A stretch of DNA of 64,000 nucleotides, from contig JAJQJQ010000007.1 of the NCBI GenBank assembly GCA_028622995.1, positions 4,960,001 to 5,024,000 on the forward strand, read 5' to 3'. This document shows, piece after piece, positions 59,991 through 64,000 of this stretch (position 1 is the stretch's first letter; every line of letters starts with the position of its first letter). The translations under genes were made by a program, and so were the position numbers. A model generated the notes under the pieces. The model had not been told where the DNA came from. It worked only from the letters and a program-made list of their open reading frames with translations, and searched no databases. The DNA comes from Panagrolaimus kolymaensis (Eukaryota; Nematoda; Chromadorea; Rhabditida; Panagrolaimidae).

Positions 59991-62210
59991 TTGGATCAAG
60001 AGACCCTTTAGAAATATATGTGTTCTTCTCCTCCAACACATACATACGCATACAGACTCAGAGCGAAAAAGAGAGACAGAGAATTTCAAAGTTTAAAATC
60101 GTCGTTTAGTTTCATTTTCTTTTCTCCATCCATCAACGTTTTGAGTTATTTTTTACATTACCTCCTCTCCTGTGTTTTTTGTGTGTTATGTATTCGAATT
60201 TTCTTTTATTTGTTACCTTTTCTAAATATATATTTTTTTTGCCTTATGTTTTTTTCTTCTTCATCCTGTCGACATTCTTCTTCCTCACGAGATATTTCAC
60301 AAAAAACAGAAACACAACATAGAAAGAAAAAAAAACAATATCAGCTGATTTTTGCTATTCGAGAAAAAAAGTGCTGTTGCTGAAACAAGAGTTCACTCTT
60401 TTTGTTCGTTTCTTTTTTATTTATTTCATTTTTCTAACCAAAACGATAAAAATCATCAAACAAAAGTGTTTTTCTTTTGTTAATTTTTTTTCTTCAAATC
60501 TTTATTTCATTTTTGATTCATATGTCTTTCAATACGCTAGGGAAGTGTACTGTAGCGGTGGTTATGCCTTCTTAAATTTAAATAAATATTTTTCTAAATT
60601 TAACGTTTATATTTTTTTTAACAATTTTAAGACTCACGGATGTGTCAGCAAAAAAGGATTACTGTAAAAGTGGGAGTAATATGGCGCCAAAGTAGGTTGA
60701 AAATGTCTGTAAAAACAGCTGGCGTCAATCATCATTTTTTTGTCTTCAATCATACTATCACTTTTTTTTATTGAGTTAACCGAAGAAAAGACAAGGTTAA
60801 AAACAGTCGAATAAAACGTTAAAATTTTAGAATACAATTTTGTTGGAAATTTTTAAATTCCATTCTCGTAAAAGAAATTTTTTAAGTTTTAACTTTGAAA
60901 ACAGGCTTTTATTAAATAATTAAAAATAAAAGATATAGAAGTTACCATCTTCTTAATTCGGTTTACTCTGATTTTCCCCAATCATGAACCATTCTAAAAA
61001 CTAATCCATAGATATTTTTCAGAAAGACTTTTATTAGCTACGATATTTTTTATCATAAGCAACTTGAAACTTTATGTCATTTTTTGAAAACACACAAAAA
61101 AATCGAACGCAAATTTTTCATTCAACCATTTCCATCACAAAAAAAATACAACCGATTTAGACTTTTTATAAATTTTTTTTAGTAAAGGTTTCGCTTTCTT
61201 AATCTTTCTCTTTTTTATTATTGTTTGAATCTATGTTCTTTTTTTCGCAGCCCCATTTTTTTCGGATTCATTCCCTTTCCGGAAAGGGTTTGTGTGTGCG
61301 TATATGTATTATATATATGAGTTGTGTCTGATGTCTAGACTCATTTTCATCCATTTCTCTCTTCTTTTTTTGTTTGTCGCATTTAAAGCTTTTTTTGCTC
61401 TTCGAAAAAACGGCATAAAAATATTTTCAGAAAAATAAGTAATGTCGTCGAAAAAAAAGCCTAACAGAGGCTTTTTTTTTCAATACAGAGGTAGTTCAGC
61501 CAGTATTGCTTTCTGCTGCAAGCAAGAAAGGGAACGATGACTTCCGGACATCGTGGCCTTCAATATTTTCCTCTCGATGTTCCTCTTCACAAAAAAAATG
61601 GAGATTTCACATTTTTTTGGTTATGTTCAAAAAAGCCATACTCGAAGAAGAAGAATAAAGTCGTATCTATTTTTTATGGTTTAAAAAAGTATAATTTTTT
61701 TAATCTTTCAAACGGTTTTTGCTTCTTTGCTCCATTTTTTGTTCCCTCGATTTTTTTGGTTAAAAATCAAAAATGTCTGCAACCTTTTTTGCTTACAACA
61801 AAAAAATACTAGGCATTATTGTCGTTTATTTTTTTAAATAAAATGTGGGAGTTTAGTAGGCGTTGGCTATTGTCTCATTTGAAAAAGCTGCATTCCAGAC
61901 ATGGCAACAACAAAAGCAGCGCCCCAAAGACCGGACATAAATTTCAGTGATTTTTCTCTAAATATTTTTTTATTCTATCCATTTTTTAATTTTTAAGAAT
62001 TTTTCATGACTTTCTTTGACTCATTTTTGTCAGGTGTTGTTGGTTGATATATTTGATTGTTACTATTAAAACAAAATAATTTGAATATAACTCATAATAA
62101 CTTTGCCTTTAAATTTTTTTTAAAAATTACTCTCTGAGGTAGAATTTAGGTAAACGTATAGGCATTGTGTATTTTTGTATTAAACTTCTAGAAATTTTGA
62201 TTAAAGGACC
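59991..62210. other. Gene-poor region
   Basis: Open frames here are Phe/Ser/Lys-rich low-complexity. A perfect 12-bp palindrome lies at 61451-61479. I saw no tRNA, no spliceable gene and no delimited transposon. Confidence 0.4.
61451..61479. repeat. Perfect hairpin with T tail
   Basis: AAAAAAAAGCCT (61451-61462), loop AACAG, AGGCTTTTTTTT (61468-61479). In RNA this is a 12-bp stem ending in a U run. It may be chance given the A/T background, but the GCCT/AGGC core is exact. Confidence 0.4.
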
Positions 62211-62562
62211 CTAATCATTTGGTCTTTTGAAAATTTCAAATTTTCGTTTCCCGCATTATTCCCTCCTGCTGGCAAGGTGCAAAGTCCCTTTTAAGCAAGT
62301 TTGATTTTTTTTTGAAATCCAATTTTTTTCTTCTTCATCTAGGTTTTAATGGATATATGTAAATACAATATTAAAAAGGTAAAAGGTATTGCGTAAATAC
62401 ATTGAAATGGTTGATATTCACGGAGATGAAGAAGAAGAAAATTAATTTCAAAAAAAAATCAAACTTGCTTGAAAGGGACTTTGCACCTTGCCAGCAGGAG
62501 GGAATAATGCGGGAAACGAAAATTTGAAATTTTCAAAAGACCAAATGATTAGGGTCCTTTAA
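62211..62562. mobile_element. Foldback MITE (about 350 bp) flanked by TTAA
   Basis: Near-identical inverted arms of about 135 bp: 62211-62345 and its reverse complement 62428-62562, starting TTAAAGGACCCTAATCATTT. They share GTTTCCCGCATTATTCCCTC and CTGCTGGCAAGGTGCAAAGT, with one obvious difference (CTTTTAAGC versus CTTTCAAGC). The terminal TTAA on both sides fits a piggyBac-type TTAA target, or a TA target as used by Tc1/mariner. The ~80-bp centre is unpaired. No ORF. The transcript would form a long hairpin. Confidence 0.85.
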
Positions 62563-64000
62563 TGAGGTGTGTTAAAATGAATTTGTTGAAAAAATTAGAA
62601 GAATTTTTAAAACATTTATGAATCACCAGCGCCATCAATGAAAAAAAAACTGCTACTCCTCCTCTTTTTCATCGATACTCCCTCTTCCACCCACCTTCTC
62701 AAATTACATCATCAACATCGTCCGAATCAGATATAATCGGTGTTCCTAAATTCCATTAAATTCTAAACATTCTTTTTTGCAAACACAACAACAAAAGCTT
62801 CTTTTTTTCTTCATCAATTAGTCATTGAACATGGAAAAAAAATATTTAACTTGATCTCTATCTGGTTTCATTCAAAGCATTCCATTTTTTTCTTCTTCTT
62901 CAATTCCTTAAGCGGACATTGTTGCTTTTTCTTCTCTTCGTCATCACCACAGCTATTACGTCACATATTGCGCGAAATATAAAAAAAATCAATTTATAAA
63001 AATGTCTCCTCTTTTTTTTTCTGCATATCTGAGAAGCGCGAAAAAGTTGGTCGCTTACAAAAATAAATTGTTGCTTGTTAGTGTTGTTGCTCTTTGTGTT
63101 TTGCTGTACAAATAATAAATTGTAGCGATGGTGGTTATTATCAAAAAGGTTTTTGGTTACCTTAGATTTGCCGATTGAATGATTTTCAAAATAAATAATT
63201 TTTCTTTCCTCTTGTCATGATCGTTATTTGTTCATAGAGATGGTAAAAAAGTAACTTCAAAAAAAGCTATTGTTGCATTATTTTTTTATTACTCATTAAA
63301 ATTTTCATTATTTTTTTGTTTATTTTTACGAACTTTAATTATCTTTATTTTCGATCGGTTTCACTTATTCTCTGCAATTTTATAGACTTACAGTAAGTAA
63401 TTCTCTGTCTCCACCCATTTCACTGATTTTTTCATTGCAGTCATTTTTTTTATTCCACTTCTTTTTTATTCGATATTTCATCCTATTGAAGTGTTCCTTT
63501 TTTCTCTGTCTGATTTTGTATTATTTGCTTACGTGCAGAAAATTTTTTGCAAAAAATAAAATAAATTTTTTTTCTTCCTCGATCAATGACAGGACAGCCG
63601 TTTTCTTTCTCCCTTTTTGTATGTATGTAGGAGAAAGAGAGAGAAAGAGAAGAGAAGGACTCTTTTTTTTTATTTCCAAAAAATGTCTGAAAAGAAAAAA
63701 ACTTTTTATATATTTTTTTCTCCCTTTTCGATTGTCTCTTTATCCATTTTTTTTCTTACTATTTCTCTGTTCCTTCTTTCTCTCTCTTTTCTAAAGGTTG
63801 TCGTTTATTCGTTTGGTTTTTGGTTTATAGACAGGCAGACGACGGTCAGTGGATGTTGTCTCTTTTTATTTTTTTCACAAAAAATATAGCACATAGAAGA
63901 GAAGGAGAAAAGAGGAAGGAAAGCATTGGGCTGCTTTGGGGCTAGTCCTCCTCGTCTGTTCTCCTTCTTTTATGTGTCCCAATTGACAACCAAACAAAAA
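62563..64000. other. Gene-poor region at right edge
   Basis: CT/T-rich low-complexity sequence. The longest open frames (63435-63794 and 63617-63889) are Phe/Leu/Ser/Lys-rich shadows of polypyrimidine tracts. They lack splice context and I do not call them genes. Confidence 0.45.

Noticed and set aside
63435..63889. Two overlapping frames of 90-119 codons at the right edge
   Set aside because: Almost entirely Phe/Leu/Ser/Lys from polypyrimidine DNA.

Overview
This is an AT-rich nuclear window from a eukaryote, and the evidence points to a nematode. Introns are short (mostly 45-60 bp), acceptors are TTTTTAG or TTTCAG, and donors are often GTAAGT or GTAAGC. Several start codons lie only 1-6 bases after a splice-acceptor-like AG, as expected for spliced-leader trans-splicing. 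The gene content also fits: an EB/cysteine-rich secreted protein, a GT49 enzyme, an acylated globin and a SAP-SPRY hnRNP U. I do not assign a species; acceptors ending in TTTTTAG resemble clade IV nematodes more than Caenorhabditis, but this is inference. All gene models were spliced by eye from donor/acceptor sites and reading-frame continuity, so exon edges may be off by a few bases.

Layout. 1-18000 is mostly minus strand: a possible first exon (691-847), an LGN/Pins/AGS3-type TPR-GoLoco protein (1837-7314), a cysteine-rich secreted protein (about 8731-10399), arginase (10801-11929), an ELMO-domain GAP (13882-14986), an OTUD6-type deubiquitinase (15205-16245) and a secreted protein (16842-17929). 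19228-24730 is a plus-strand hnRNP U-like gene, head-to-head with the previous one. 25066-34400 is minus strand: a protein kinase, a GT49 glycosyltransferase, a Gly/Pro-rich secreted protein, a PP1-like phosphatase and transketolase. A tRNA-Gly(TCC) lies at 35835-35906. 36295-36972 is a small secreted protein of unknown family. 38614-40013 holds the 3' exons of an unrecognised scaffold-like protein, with a possible distant 5' exon at 42657-42729. About 40-49 kb is gene-poor. 49011-59146 holds a prohormone-like secreted protein, an EB-module secreted protein, a TIMM29/MPDU1 gene pair and an acylated globin. 59147-64000 has no convincing gene.

Mobile DNA. I delimited four non-autonomous DNA elements by terminal inverted repeats (TIRs) and target-site duplications (TSDs). 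Two are clear hAT-type elements with perfect 8-bp TSDs (7793-8199 and 37043-38197). One is a 140-bp hAT-like foldback (59843-59982) and one is a TTAA/TA-flanked foldback (62211-62562). There is also a complete solo LTR (41676-42170) with a 5-bp TSD, a TATA box and a poly(A) signal.

Relations between genes. MPDU1 to TIMM29 and OTUD6 to ELMOD are same-strand pairs about 200 bp apart and may be operons. Apart from these the genes are ordinary housekeeping, signalling and secreted functions. The least ordinary items are the transposable-element set, two possible nested genes inside introns (a 30-aa membrane micropeptide and an antisense 96-aa secreted protein), the prohormone-like gene, and the exon-duplicated N-terminal half of the hnRNP U protein.
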